DNA of 64,000 nt from DATGKG01 sp963851325. Its GTDB lineage: Bacteria; Desulfobacterota; Binatia; Binatales; Binataceae. The stretch's first letter is position 1, and every line of letters begins with the position of its first letter. Below the pieces are notes generated by a model. That model did not search any database and was not told where the DNA came from. It saw only the letters and a program-made list of their open reading frames with translations. Shown in pieces: positions 51,201 to 58,992 of the stretch. The DNA lies in contig CAWKOR010000001.1 in assembly GCA_963851325.1 (NCBI GenBank), positions 1,798,001 to 1,862,000 on the forward strand, in the 5' to 3' direction. The translations under genes were made by a program, and so were the position numbers.

Positions 51201-51587
51201 CTACCAGCGGTTGCCGCCGCGGCCTCCTGCTCCACCGCCCGGTCCGCCGCGATCGCGATCGCGACCGCCGAAGCCCCCGCCACCGCCCGGCCGGCCGCCG
51301 CGACGTTCGCCGCCACCGCCGCCACCACCGCGCGGCCCGCCGCCGTCGCGCGCTTGATCGATCTTGATTCGCCGTCCCTTCAGATCGGTTTCGTTGAGCG
51401 TCTCGATCGCCTTGCTGGCGCTATCCTGATCCGCCATTTCAACGAACCCGAACCCGCGTGACTGGCCGGAAAATTTGTCGGTCACCACGACAGCTTTTTC
51501 GACCGTCCCGACCTGGGCAAACAACTCCATCAGGTCTTCGTTCGTGACTGCGTAGGCAAGATTACCTACGTACAACTTGCTGGGCAT
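51201..51587 (-). CDS. RRM-domain RNA-binding protein with Gly/Arg-rich tail
   Basis: 128 residues. One RRM (residues 3-80) has RNP2 KLYVGNLAY and RNP1 RGFGFVEM. The tail from residue 82 is almost only G, R and P (GGGGGGGERRGGRPGG), like RGG boxes. Bacterial proteins of this type (Rbp family) are often cold-induced RNA chaperones. GAAGGAGGG before the ATG is a very strong ribosome site. The 150-base region upstream may carry a leader, though no cold-shock motif is certain. Confidence 0.9.
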   Translation of the reverse strand: MPSKLYVGNLAYAVTNEDLMELFAQVGTVEKAVVVTDKFSGQSRGFGFVEMADQDSASKAIETLNETDLKGRRIKIDQARDGGGPRGGGGGGGERRGGRPGGGGGFGGRDRDRGGPGGGAGGRGGNRW

Positions 51588-51736
51588 AGGAGCCCTCCTT
51601 CTGAATTGGTGCCGGAAGCTCTTAAACGGGACCCGACCAGGATTAGGGGGTGCGACGCGATAAGGGCGGTCCGAGCGTACGTATAAAAAGCATACTCTCT
51701 GGCATCTCAGTGTAAAGCAATTTCTGCGGGACGGGC

Positions 51737-52642
51737 TCAGGCGGCGGCGTTCATCATAGCGGCGAGAAACTTTAACACGTAGTCGTTAACAAGCGCGGGC
51801 TTTTCCTGTTGCACCCAATGTCCGGAATCTGACACGTAGTGGATTTCAAACGGTCCGGTAAAAAGTTCTTTCATGCCGAAAGTGAGCTCTTTGCGCAGCG
51901 CGACATCCTGCTCACCCCAGATCACCATGGTCGGAGCCGAAATCTTATGTTCCATCCATTCGGGAGTTTTGCGATTGCGGAAATTCTCGCGGAACAGCGC
52001 GCGATAGTAGTTGATCGCGGCGGTCACCGAATATGGATTGCGAAACGCGGCGCGGAAATGCGCGAGGTCGTCGTCGCTGAACGCGGTTTTCTGCACCGCG
52101 CTGTCGCGCAACATTCGTTTGATGACCGCGAAATCGCGCGCGCGGAGGAGAGCCTCGGGCAGCCGCGGAATCTGGAAAAACAAAATGTACCAGCTCTTCA
52201 GCATCTGGCGCGGATTGCCGCGCAAGTTGTCGCGGAACTTCTTCAGATGCGGGCAATTCATCACGATGAGCCGTTCGACCAGCTCGGGACGCTGCAGCGC
52301 GGTGGCCCATGCGATCGCGCCGCCCCAGTCATGCGCCATCACGATCGCGCGCTGATGCCCGCAAGCTTCGATCAGATCGCCAACATCGCCGATCAATTTG
52401 TTGAGCGAATAATTCTCGATGCCGACCGGCGCGTCACTCTCGCCATAACCGCGCAGGTCGGGTGCGACGCATTCGAAATGCGGCGCGAGCGCGCGAAGCT
52501 GGTGACGCCATGAATACCAGCACTCGGGAAATCCATGCAGCATTAAGATGAGCGGCTTGCCCGCGCCCTGCCCCACTCGCGCGACTTGCAGGTTGATGCC
52601 GCTTTTCAGACGCAGCTTTTCGAAATGCCATGGATCGGTCAT
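51737..52642 (-). CDS. Alpha/beta hydrolase, epoxide hydrolase type
   Basis: 301 residues. LMLHGFPECWYSWRHQL has the oxyanion HGxP, VMAHDWGGAIAW the nucleophile Asp (residue 105), VIWGEQD the acid, and SDSGHWVQQEKP the His. The Asp nucleophile marks epoxide hydrolase or haloacid-type members rather than esterases. It may open epoxides made by the oxygenases nearby. It is on the same strand as the split-barrel gene upstream of it. Confidence 0.85.
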   Translation of the reverse strand: MTDPWHFEKLRLKSGINLQVARVGQGAGKPLILMLHGFPECWYSWRHQLRALAPHFECVAPDLRGYGESDAPVGIENYSLNKLIGDVGDLIEACGHQRAIVMAHDWGGAIAWATALQRPELVERLIVMNCPHLKKFRDNLRGNPRQMLKSWYILFFQIPRLPEALLRARDFAVIKRMLRDSAVQKTAFSDDDLAHFRAAFRNPYSVTAAINYYRALFRENFRNRKTPEWMEHKISAPTMVIWGEQDVALRKELTFGMKELFTGPFEIHYVSDSGHWVQQEKPALVNDYVLKFLAAMMNAAA

Positions 52643-52689
52643 AGGATTTGCGGAACCGCGATTGGGAATCTGGAATTTCCTGGACCTTT

Positions 52690-53136
52690 CTAGAATTCGG
52701 CTTTGAAGGTGTCATGCCCATCGCCGGCATACGAGACACGCATGCCTTTGAGGCACATCATCCGCAGCGTCGGGGCATTGAAGAAGGGCGCCTCGAAGGG
52801 ATTCTTCTGCAGGAACGCCGCCTTGAGCCGGTTCCATTCTTCACTGTCGCGTTTCACCTCGCGGGCCTGACTCTGGACCACAGCCCGCGATACTCGAAAG
52901 GTTGGGACATCGCCGGTGTCGCGATTGTCGACCAGCACCGTGGCGTTGGGGCGCTTGAGCAGATTCTGATACTTCTCAGCGCTTTCGTTCATGATGAAGA
53001 TGAGATTCAGATCGGCGGTTTCGCCGAATGCCTGCAGCGTCGCGGTCGGCCACTCGTCGCCCTGAGTCACGAGCACCGCGACGTGTTGGGCGGTGAACAA
53101 TTTTTCGAGTTTCTGTCTCTGGTCTTCTTCCAACAT
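52690..53136 (-). CDS. Pyridoxamine 5'-phosphate oxidase-like flavin split-barrel protein
   Basis: 148 residues from ATG 53136 with GAGGAAG upstream. VAVLVTQGDEWPTATLQAF and ATVLVDNRDTGDVPTFRVS match the FMN-binding split barrel. Members bind FMN, F420 or haem and reduce small molecules. The role is unknown. The longer frame begins with GTG 53151. Confidence 0.75.
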   Translation of the reverse strand: MLEEDQRQKLEKLFTAQHVAVLVTQGDEWPTATLQAFGETADLNLIFIMNESAEKYQNLLKRPNATVLVDNRDTGDVPTFRVSRAVVQSQAREVKRDSEEWNRLKAAFLQKNPFEAPFFNAPTLRMMCLKGMRVSYAGDGHDTFKAEF

Positions 53137-53170
53137 ACTTCCTCGATGCACTCGTTGACTGCTTGAATTT

Positions 53171-54022
53171 CTATCGCTGTGATTCGACCACGAAGTTATA
53201 TTCGATCGAATCGGGGCCCTTGCTCAGTTTGTCGCTGGAGCTCTGATACTTCACCACCAGTTGCTCGCGCGAGCCGAACACTACATCGGAGTCGATGTAC
53301 TTGTCGCCATCGATGTACAATGCGGTCACCAACGGCTTGCATCCCGTTGCGGTTATTATGAAGTGAATATGCGCGGGACGGAACGGATGCCGCCCCAAGG
53401 CATTCAGCATCATGCCCACCGGTCCATCGCTCGGAACCCCATAGCTGCAAGGCTTGACCGTGACGAAGCTGAACTTCCCGTCGGCGCCCGAGCGAAGGCG
53501 CGCGCGCAGATTCATCTCCGCGCCCTTGAAATTGTCGAATTGCAAGTCGTACAGCCCGTTCGACGAGGCCTGCCATACGTCGATCTGCGCCCCGCTCAGT
53601 GGTTTCCCATCCGTCGATGCAACGCTGCCACCAACCATCAGTGGTTCGCCCTCGATGCCGCGTGCGATGTTAGCGCCATTGGCCAATTCGGGCGCGCCCT
53701 CGCGAAAAAACGGCCCGAGCAGGCTCGATTCAGTCGCCGACGCCGACTTGCCTCGATTCGCGAGGATGTCGACCAACGCGCTGAGGCCTAAGGTATCCGA
53801 GAGCAGGATGAATTCCTGACGCTTGTCGTCGGTGATATGCCCGACATCGGTGAGAAAGTTTATCCCCCTCATCCATTCCTGCGGCGTCAGCTTCACCTCG
53901 CGCGCGAATTCATGCAGATGCCGAATCAGCGCGGTCATCACTTCCTTCAGCCGCGGATCCGGGCATTGCGCGATCCGTTCCAGCGCGGTTTCGGTGACGG
54001 TGTGCTGATCAAGATTGCGCAT
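53171..54022 (-). CDS. Intradiol ring-cleavage dioxygenase (catechol/hydroxyquinol type)
   Basis: 283 residues from ATG 54022 with GGAGGAG upstream. The N-terminal helical linker (RLKEVMTALIRHLHEFAREV) is typical of catechol and hydroxyquinol 1,2-dioxygenases. The Fe(III) ligands are Tyr in SNGLYDLQF, Tyr in KPCSYGVPSDGP and two His in RPAHIHFIITA. LLGPFFREGAPE is closer to hydroxyquinol enzymes. It cleaves catechol-type rings to muconates or maleylacetate. Confidence 0.88.
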   Translation of the reverse strand: MRNLDQHTVTETALERIAQCPDPRLKEVMTALIRHLHEFAREVKLTPQEWMRGINFLTDVGHITDDKRQEFILLSDTLGLSALVDILANRGKSASATESSLLGPFFREGAPELANGANIARGIEGEPLMVGGSVASTDGKPLSGAQIDVWQASSNGLYDLQFDNFKGAEMNLRARLRSGADGKFSFVTVKPCSYGVPSDGPVGMMLNALGRHPFRPAHIHFIITATGCKPLVTALYIDGDKYIDSDVVFGSREQLVVKYQSSSDKLSKGPDSIEYNFVVESQR

Positions 54023-54158
54023 AAGGACTCCTCCGCGACCGAATCGATCGGCGCTTCTGCTCGATGCTAGTTCATGCCCATGGCTATGCAAGAGCCACCT
54101 GCCTCCATGGTACAGTCGGGCGGAAATTCGCCTGGGAAGTTTCCGAGGAGGGCGGCTT

Positions 54159-55163
54159 ATGGCTCTGCGAACCGGCGGTGGCGACTACCTATACGAGATC
54201 GTCGAACAATGGGGCGAGATGCCCAACCTTGGGATGTATGACATCGCGGGCGTGGCGGTCGATTCGAGGGGCAACGTCTACATGTTCAACCGCGGCGAAA
54301 CTCCCGTCGTCGTGCTCGATAGCAGCGGCAAGTTTCTCCATAGCTGGGGTGACAAGCGCGTGTTCCCTCGTGCCCACGGCATCACGATCGGCCCCGACGA
54401 CAACATATGGCTCACCGATGTTTTCGACCATACGGTGAGGAAGTGCACCGCCGAAGGAAAAGTTCTGATGACCATCGGCGTGAGCGGCAAACCGGCCAAA
54501 GCGATGAGCGGTCAGCCGTTTAACCAATGCACCCATGTCGCGCTCAATCCGCATACCGGCGACATCTTCGTTTCGGACGGCTACCTGAACCCGAAGGTGC
54601 ACAAATACGCGCCCGATGGCCGCCTGCTCTATTCATGGGGACAGCCGGGAAATGATCCGGGCCAGTTCAACCTGCCACATAACATCGCGACCGACCGCGA
54701 CGGCTACGTCTACGTCGCCGACCGCCACAACAATCGGGTGCAGGTGTTCACTCCCAACGGCAAGCTGGAACACATCTGGTATGGGATGGCGATGCCGTGT
54801 GGGCTGTGCATCGACACCCGAAGCCCGGAGCAACTGTGTTACATCGGCGAGCTGAGTTCAGTGTGGTGGACGCTGGAGGCGGCCGAATTCTGGGAAGCCT
54901 GCAACCGGCCGGGGATGGGACCGCGCGTCAGCATCTACTCGCTCGACGGCAGACTCCAGGCACGGCTGTGCGACAATGGGCAGGGCGAAGGCCCCGGCCA
55001 ACTCGTAGCTCCACACGGAATCGCGGTCACCCCTGAGGGCGATATCCTGGTTGCGGAAGTCTCCCGTACGATCCTGGGCAGGAAGCTCGAATCATCCCGA
55101 CCGGTACGAAACTTCCTGCGCCTGGTGAAAATGAAAAAGTCTGCGCAGCATGGGCACCTGTGA
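54159..55163 (+). CDS. NHL-repeat beta-propeller protein (peptidylglycine lyase-like)
   Basis: 334 residues with about five NHL repeats (IAGVAVDSRGNVYMFNR, AHGITIGPDDNIWLTDV, THVALNPHTGDIFVSDGY, LPHNIATDRDGYVYVADRH, APHGIAVTPEGDILVAEVS), forming a beta propeller. The set resembles the peptidyl-alpha-hydroxyglycine alpha-amidating lyase fold. There is no signal peptide, so it is probably cytoplasmic. ATG 54159 follows GAGGAGGG; the frame open from 54015 is rejected. Divergent from the intradiol dioxygenase. Confidence 0.8.
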   Translation: MALRTGGGDYLYEIVEQWGEMPNLGMYDIAGVAVDSRGNVYMFNRGETPVVVLDSSGKFLHSWGDKRVFPRAHGITIGPDDNIWLTDVFDHTVRKCTAEGKVLMTIGVSGKPAKAMSGQPFNQCTHVALNPHTGDIFVSDGYLNPKVHKYAPDGRLLYSWGQPGNDPGQFNLPHNIATDRDGYVYVADRHNNRVQVFTPNGKLEHIWYGMAMPCGLCIDTRSPEQLCYIGELSSVWWTLEAAEFWEACNRPGMGPRVSIYSLDGRLQARLCDNGQGEGPGQLVAPHGIAVTPEGDILVAEVSRTILGRKLESSRPVRNFLRLVKMKKSAQHGHL

Positions 55164-55186
55164 TCAATGGGCGCTGATGAGCAGGA

Positions 55187-55762
55187 TCAAGGTAGTGTCG
55201 CCATGATCGCCTTGCCGCTCAACTTGAGCAGGAACTTCGAGGGTGTCGTGCTAGGCGCGCTGGCGTGCAGGGCTCCCACCGCGTCGATGCCTTTAGATGA
55301 TGGCTCGTGGAATTGGAACCCTCCCATGATCAGCAGCCCGCCCGGGATCGTCCCGCACAGCGTGGCTGATACGTCAATAGTTTCGGTATCCTTCGAGCCG
55401 GGAATCGAGAGCGCCCCGAATGCGGGAAAGCAGGCGTTCCCGGTCGTCTTTTCGCCAATATCCACCGTCAAGGCCAACGAGACCGCGTTGGAGGAACCGA
55501 AAACCGGGCCCATACCCGAGCCGCCGTACAGGGCGCATTTGCAATTGCCGCTTCCGCAGGTGGAGCTATATCCAATGTTGCACGCGGTGTTCATCGAGCT
55601 TGATGGGCTGAGCATCAAGGTCGCGGAGTAACCGATCTTTTTGGCTCCGGCGGCGTTCGCGACCGGGAGCAGATCCTCCGCGAACGCACCCGAGGCGCCC
55701 AATCCGGAGAAGACGCTGCATCCAATCGCCAAAACCGCGACGGTAATAAATTTTGCACGCAT
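55187..55762 (-). CDS. Exported Cys-rich hypothetical protein (paralogue of the one at 62237)
   Basis: 191 residues from ATG 55762 with GGGAGGG upstream. The signal peptide is FITVAVLAIGCSVFSGLGAS. The mature part has C-x8-C-x4-C-x-C (CNIGYSSTC, GNCKCAL) then NACFPAFGALSIPGSKD, VSATLCGTIPGG and MGGFQFHE. A second gene at 62237-62777 shows the same order of Cys and Gly motifs. Function unknown. It ends 24 bases from the convergent NHL gene. Confidence 0.6.
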   Translation of the reverse strand: MRAKFITVAVLAIGCSVFSGLGASGAFAEDLLPVANAAGAKKIGYSATLMLSPSSSMNTACNIGYSSTCGSGNCKCALYGGSGMGPVFGSSNAVSLALTVDIGEKTTGNACFPAFGALSIPGSKDTETIDVSATLCGTIPGGLLIMGGFQFHEPSSKGIDAVGALHASAPSTTPSKFLLKLSGKAIMATLP

Positions 55763-55795
55763 TACTTCCCTCCCTTGGCGTACTCGCAAGCGCTT

Positions 55796-56752
55796 CTAGA
55801 AATCGACCGGGTTCGCCTTCAGCTTACCGGTCGCATACTTCTCGGGCAGCGTGGGATCGGCATTCTCCCACACCAGCAGCATCGAACGCTTGGGCGAGTA
55901 GCCCTGATGGCGGATGTCGGCCGGCATCGCGGCAACGTCGCCCGCCTTCATCACCGCCCGCGCGCGCGGCGCGCCGGTATCGCGATCCTGAATGTCCCAA
56001 TGAATCTCGTCGCTGAGCTGCACGAACCATTCGACCCGATCGTTGCCGTGGATGATCGGCAGGATGAACTCCTCGGTGGTGGCGCAGACCTGGCTATCCT
56101 TCACCGTCGAGCACACCGACGGATTCCAGGTCACATCGGAGCGCGAGACGTAGGCGAAAAAGTTATATGCATACACTTCGTTTTCGAATCCGGGCTCCGC
56201 ATGCACCTCGGGTTCGTCCTGCGGCACATCGAGGAATTGGCGATTGATCGGGTTGCCCGCTGCGTCGCTGCGCAGCGGGATCTCCCCCTTCATCCCCGTC
56301 ATCCTATTGGCGACCAGCCGCTTGCGATTGATCGCGTTCGGATTGCTGCCGCGCTTGGGCCCGAATGGGCTGCCGGTTTCGGTCGGCGCCGCGAACGGAT
56401 CGAAGCCTTGGTTGGTCCAGTCCGCGAGCATCTCGGCGAACAGCGCGCGCACCTCGTCGCCTTTGAGGTTCTCGACGTATTGCTTGTTCTGCGCGCGATA
56501 GCCGGCGTTGTAGAGGCCCGCGAAGACGTCGACAGTGCCGTAGTGATTGGCGGTACCAAAGACCGAATCGAAGTTCACGATGCCATAGAAAAAATTCCAC
56601 GAAACGTCACGCATCAAGGCGCGCAGGAACGCATCGACCGCCGTGGTATGGCTGCCGCCGGGCCACGTGATGTGCGCGAAGTATTCGTCGCGTGTGAAGT
56701 TGAAGCCGCCTAACTTGAAGGCATGATATCCGTACTGATTGGCATCCGGCAT
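55796..56752 (-). CDS. hapD: Hydroquinone 1,2-dioxygenase, large subunit
   Basis: 318 residues, cupin-like C-terminus: EEFILPIIHGNDRVEWFVQL, then AMPADIRHQGYSPKRSMLLV, with His/Glu as likely iron ligands. Length and pairing with the next gene fit the large subunit (HapD/PnpD) of the type III Fe(II) enzyme that opens hydroquinone to 4-hydroxymuconic semialdehyde. The next steps (semialdehyde dehydrogenase and maleylacetate reductase) are not in the window. Confidence 0.75.
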   Translation of the reverse strand: MPDANQYGYHAFKLGGFNFTRDEYFAHITWPGGSHTTAVDAFLRALMRDVSWNFFYGIVNFDSVFGTANHYGTVDVFAGLYNAGYRAQNKQYVENLKGDEVRALFAEMLADWTNQGFDPFAAPTETGSPFGPKRGSNPNAINRKRLVANRMTGMKGEIPLRSDAAGNPINRQFLDVPQDEPEVHAEPGFENEVYAYNFFAYVSRSDVTWNPSVCSTVKDSQVCATTEEFILPIIHGNDRVEWFVQLSDEIHWDIQDRDTGAPRARAVMKAGDVAAMPADIRHQGYSPKRSMLLVWENADPTLPEKYATGKLKANPVDF

Positions 56753-56763
56753 TTTGATCTCCC

Positions 56764-57255
56764 CTACTTCTGACAGATGTCCTTCCAGCGCTCGACGGTG
56801 AGGTCGCCTGCAATCGTTTGCAGTAGAATCACCCCCGGCTTGCTCGCATGAAACTGATACGCGGCGCCCTTGGGCAGCAGTGCCATGTGGCCGCGGCGCG
56901 CGACGATGTAGCCCATCTTCTTGCCGTCGGGATTGCCTTCCAGCATGGTGGTGCCTTCGTGATCTTCGGCGACGATTTCCTTGTTGAGTTTGACGAGACG
57001 GATTTCCACTTCACCATCCATGATGATCGCCGATTCATCGTGCGAGGCGGTATACCACGGCGAAGTGCCCTCGGCGCGCACCGCCTCGAGGACGTATTTC
57101 AGATTCTTGCCGACCGCGATTTTTTCGTAGGGCTCGGCCTTCGATGCGACTTCATAGATATTCGAGAAGACGTAGTTGCGCGCGTCATCATTGATGACCT
57201 CGACGCCGCCTTTCTCGAAATTGTCCAGCGATCCGAAATGCGTCTTATGCGCCAT
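56764..57255 (-). CDS. hapC: Hydroquinone 1,2-dioxygenase, small subunit
   Basis: 163 residues from ATG 57255 with GGAGGG upstream. HFGSLDNFEKGGVEVIND, NYVFSNIYEVASKAEPYEKI and AEGTSPWYTASHDESAIIMD fit the HapC/PnpC small subunit. It lies 11 bases upstream of the large-subunit gene in the right order. The 280 bases upstream hold its promoter; I see no gene there. Confidence 0.75.
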   Translation of the reverse strand: MAHKTHFGSLDNFEKGGVEVINDDARNYVFSNIYEVASKAEPYEKIAVGKNLKYVLEAVRAEGTSPWYTASHDESAIIMDGEVEIRLVKLNKEIVAEDHEGTTMLEGNPDGKKMGYIVARRGHMALLPKGAAYQFHASKPGVILLQTIAGDLTVERWKDICQK

Positions 57256-57537
57256 CGCACCCTCCAATGCTGATTGGATATTACGCGATCCACTCCCGAC
57301 GACGAATGTCTCCAGCTACCTTCTCAGCTCTTCCAGATTTTTCACGCCTAATCCCGCCTGCTTCCAGCTCCCGCGAGCCGAGAACAGGGGCAATTAGGGA
57401 CGTCAAACCGCGACGTTCACTGTCGTGCTGAACACCGGACTGGATTTTTCATCAGGAAGCGGCAATTCGTAGATATCGAAGCCTATAGCGCGGACCTCCT
57501 CCCTTCCGGTCTACCGCTTTGCGAATTTTCCCGATTT

Positions 57538-58731
57538 TTAATGATGCCCAGCGGCCTTGATGACCGTAGGCGGCCAGTTCGGGACTTCCGGCGGGCGCTT
57601 GCGAGCCATCCCCTTCTCGATGATGCGTTGCTTGAGGGCAGCCTTTTCCCTGGTGCGTTTGAGGTCACGCTCCTTAACTTCAGGTAGCGCTTCCCTGCCG
57701 AACAGTTCGATCGATGACATCAGCATCTCATGCGGAATGCGTCCCGCCTGCGAGAGGAAGATCACCTGATCGATGCCGGAATCCTCGAACTCCCGCAGCC
57801 GCGCACCAATCTGCGCCGGGGTGCCGACGCAATCAGCGGTGCGACCCTCGGGCAGCGCGAAATTCTCCGGCTTGTTTTTGTAATTCTCCCAGATGTTGGT
57901 TTTGCCGGGCTCATGATTTCCGAAGAAGCCGTAGTGTCCGAGGCCATACAGAAAAAATCCTTGATGCTCGGCCGCCAGCGCGCGCACCTTGTCCTCGTCG
58001 CGATCGCAAAGGAACGGGCACGCGATCGCGATGTTAGGATTGACGGCGTAGCCGGCCGGCTCACATTCGTTCTCGAGCGTGGTGTAGTAATCGTGCACCC
58101 ACTGTCGCGCTTCCTCGGGCGAGACAAATGAAAAGGTCAAGGCGCCGAGGCCGAGCTTGGCCGCGAGCAGGATGGTTTCGCGCCGCGAACACGCCAACCA
58201 CATCGGCGGATGCGGTCGCTGCAGCGGCTTCGGCACGACATTGCGCACCGGAGCTCTCAGGTACTTCCCCTCGTGCCCGTTGAAGGGCTCCTCGACCAGC
58301 ATCCGGGTGACGACGCTCAAGCCTTCGCGCCACATCGCGCGCTTCTCTTCCTGCGGAATGTTGAAGCCGCCCAGCTCGATTTCGGCCGCGCCTTCGCCGG
58401 TGCCGAAGTCGCATCGCCCGTCGCTGACCAAATCGAGCGTTGCAATTCGTTCCGCCACCCGCGCCGGATGATTGATCAGCGGTGGAAGCTGGACGATTCC
58501 ATGGCCGAGGCGAATGTTTTTGGTGCGCTGGCTGCACGCGGCCAGAAAAATTTCCGGCGCCGACGAATGCGCGTATTCCTCGAGAAAATGATGCTCGGTG
58601 GCCCATACGTAGTCGAAGCCGAGGCGGTCGGCGAGCTCGACCTGATCGAGCGCATCTTTGAACAGCTTATGTTCGGAATCGCGAGTCCATGGACGCGGGA
58701 GCTGATGCTCGTAGAAACCGCCGATCTTCAT
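57538..58731 (-). CDS. Luciferase-like (LLM class) flavin-dependent oxidoreductase
   Basis: 397 residues from ATG 58731 (AGGTGG upstream; GTG 58737 is also in frame). The TIM-barrel signatures are FDYVWATEHHFLEEY, IRLGHGIVQLPPLINHPARV, GTGEGAAEIELGGF and MWLACSRRETILLAA. Members oxidise or cleave substrates with FMNH2 or F420. It is on the same strand as the hydroquinone dioxygenase genes, with 282 bases between. A Baeyer-Villiger or dehalogenase-like step is possible but unproven. Confidence 0.85.
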   Translation of the reverse strand: MKIGGFYEHQLPRPWTRDSEHKLFKDALDQVELADRLGFDYVWATEHHFLEEYAHSSAPEIFLAACSQRTKNIRLGHGIVQLPPLINHPARVAERIATLDLVSDGRCDFGTGEGAAEIELGGFNIPQEEKRAMWREGLSVVTRMLVEEPFNGHEGKYLRAPVRNVVPKPLQRPHPPMWLACSRRETILLAAKLGLGALTFSFVSPEEARQWVHDYYTTLENECEPAGYAVNPNIAIACPFLCDRDEDKVRALAAEHQGFFLYGLGHYGFFGNHEPGKTNIWENYKNKPENFALPEGRTADCVGTPAQIGARLREFEDSGIDQVIFLSQAGRIPHEMLMSSIELFGREALPEVKERDLKRTREKAALKQRIIEKGMARKRPPEVPNWPPTVIKAAGHH

Positions 58732-58992
58732 TGCCACCTCGACACAAGCTCGTGGATTGATCGCACCGCTAGCATTACTGCTCGACCGCGTCGAGCGGTA
58801 TCGTGGTGCACGGCGAGGGCTCCCGGGGCACGATCGACATGGCGCCCTGAGGGTTCGACGAAGGGTTTGGGAAACGCCTCAGCTTCAAGCAGCGAAGTCA
58901 TACCAGCGGTAGGTTTTTGCTCCTTACGCGCCATTGCCTTGCTGCGGCGCTTTATCTACAACATTGGTTGCTCCTCTAGCGGCTAAACCAGA

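Noticed and set aside
54015..54158. N-terminal extension of the NHL-repeat protein
   Set aside because: The segment overlaps the divergent dioxygenase promoter and start, is Arg/Pro-rich, and a much better start with GAGGAGGG exists at 54159.
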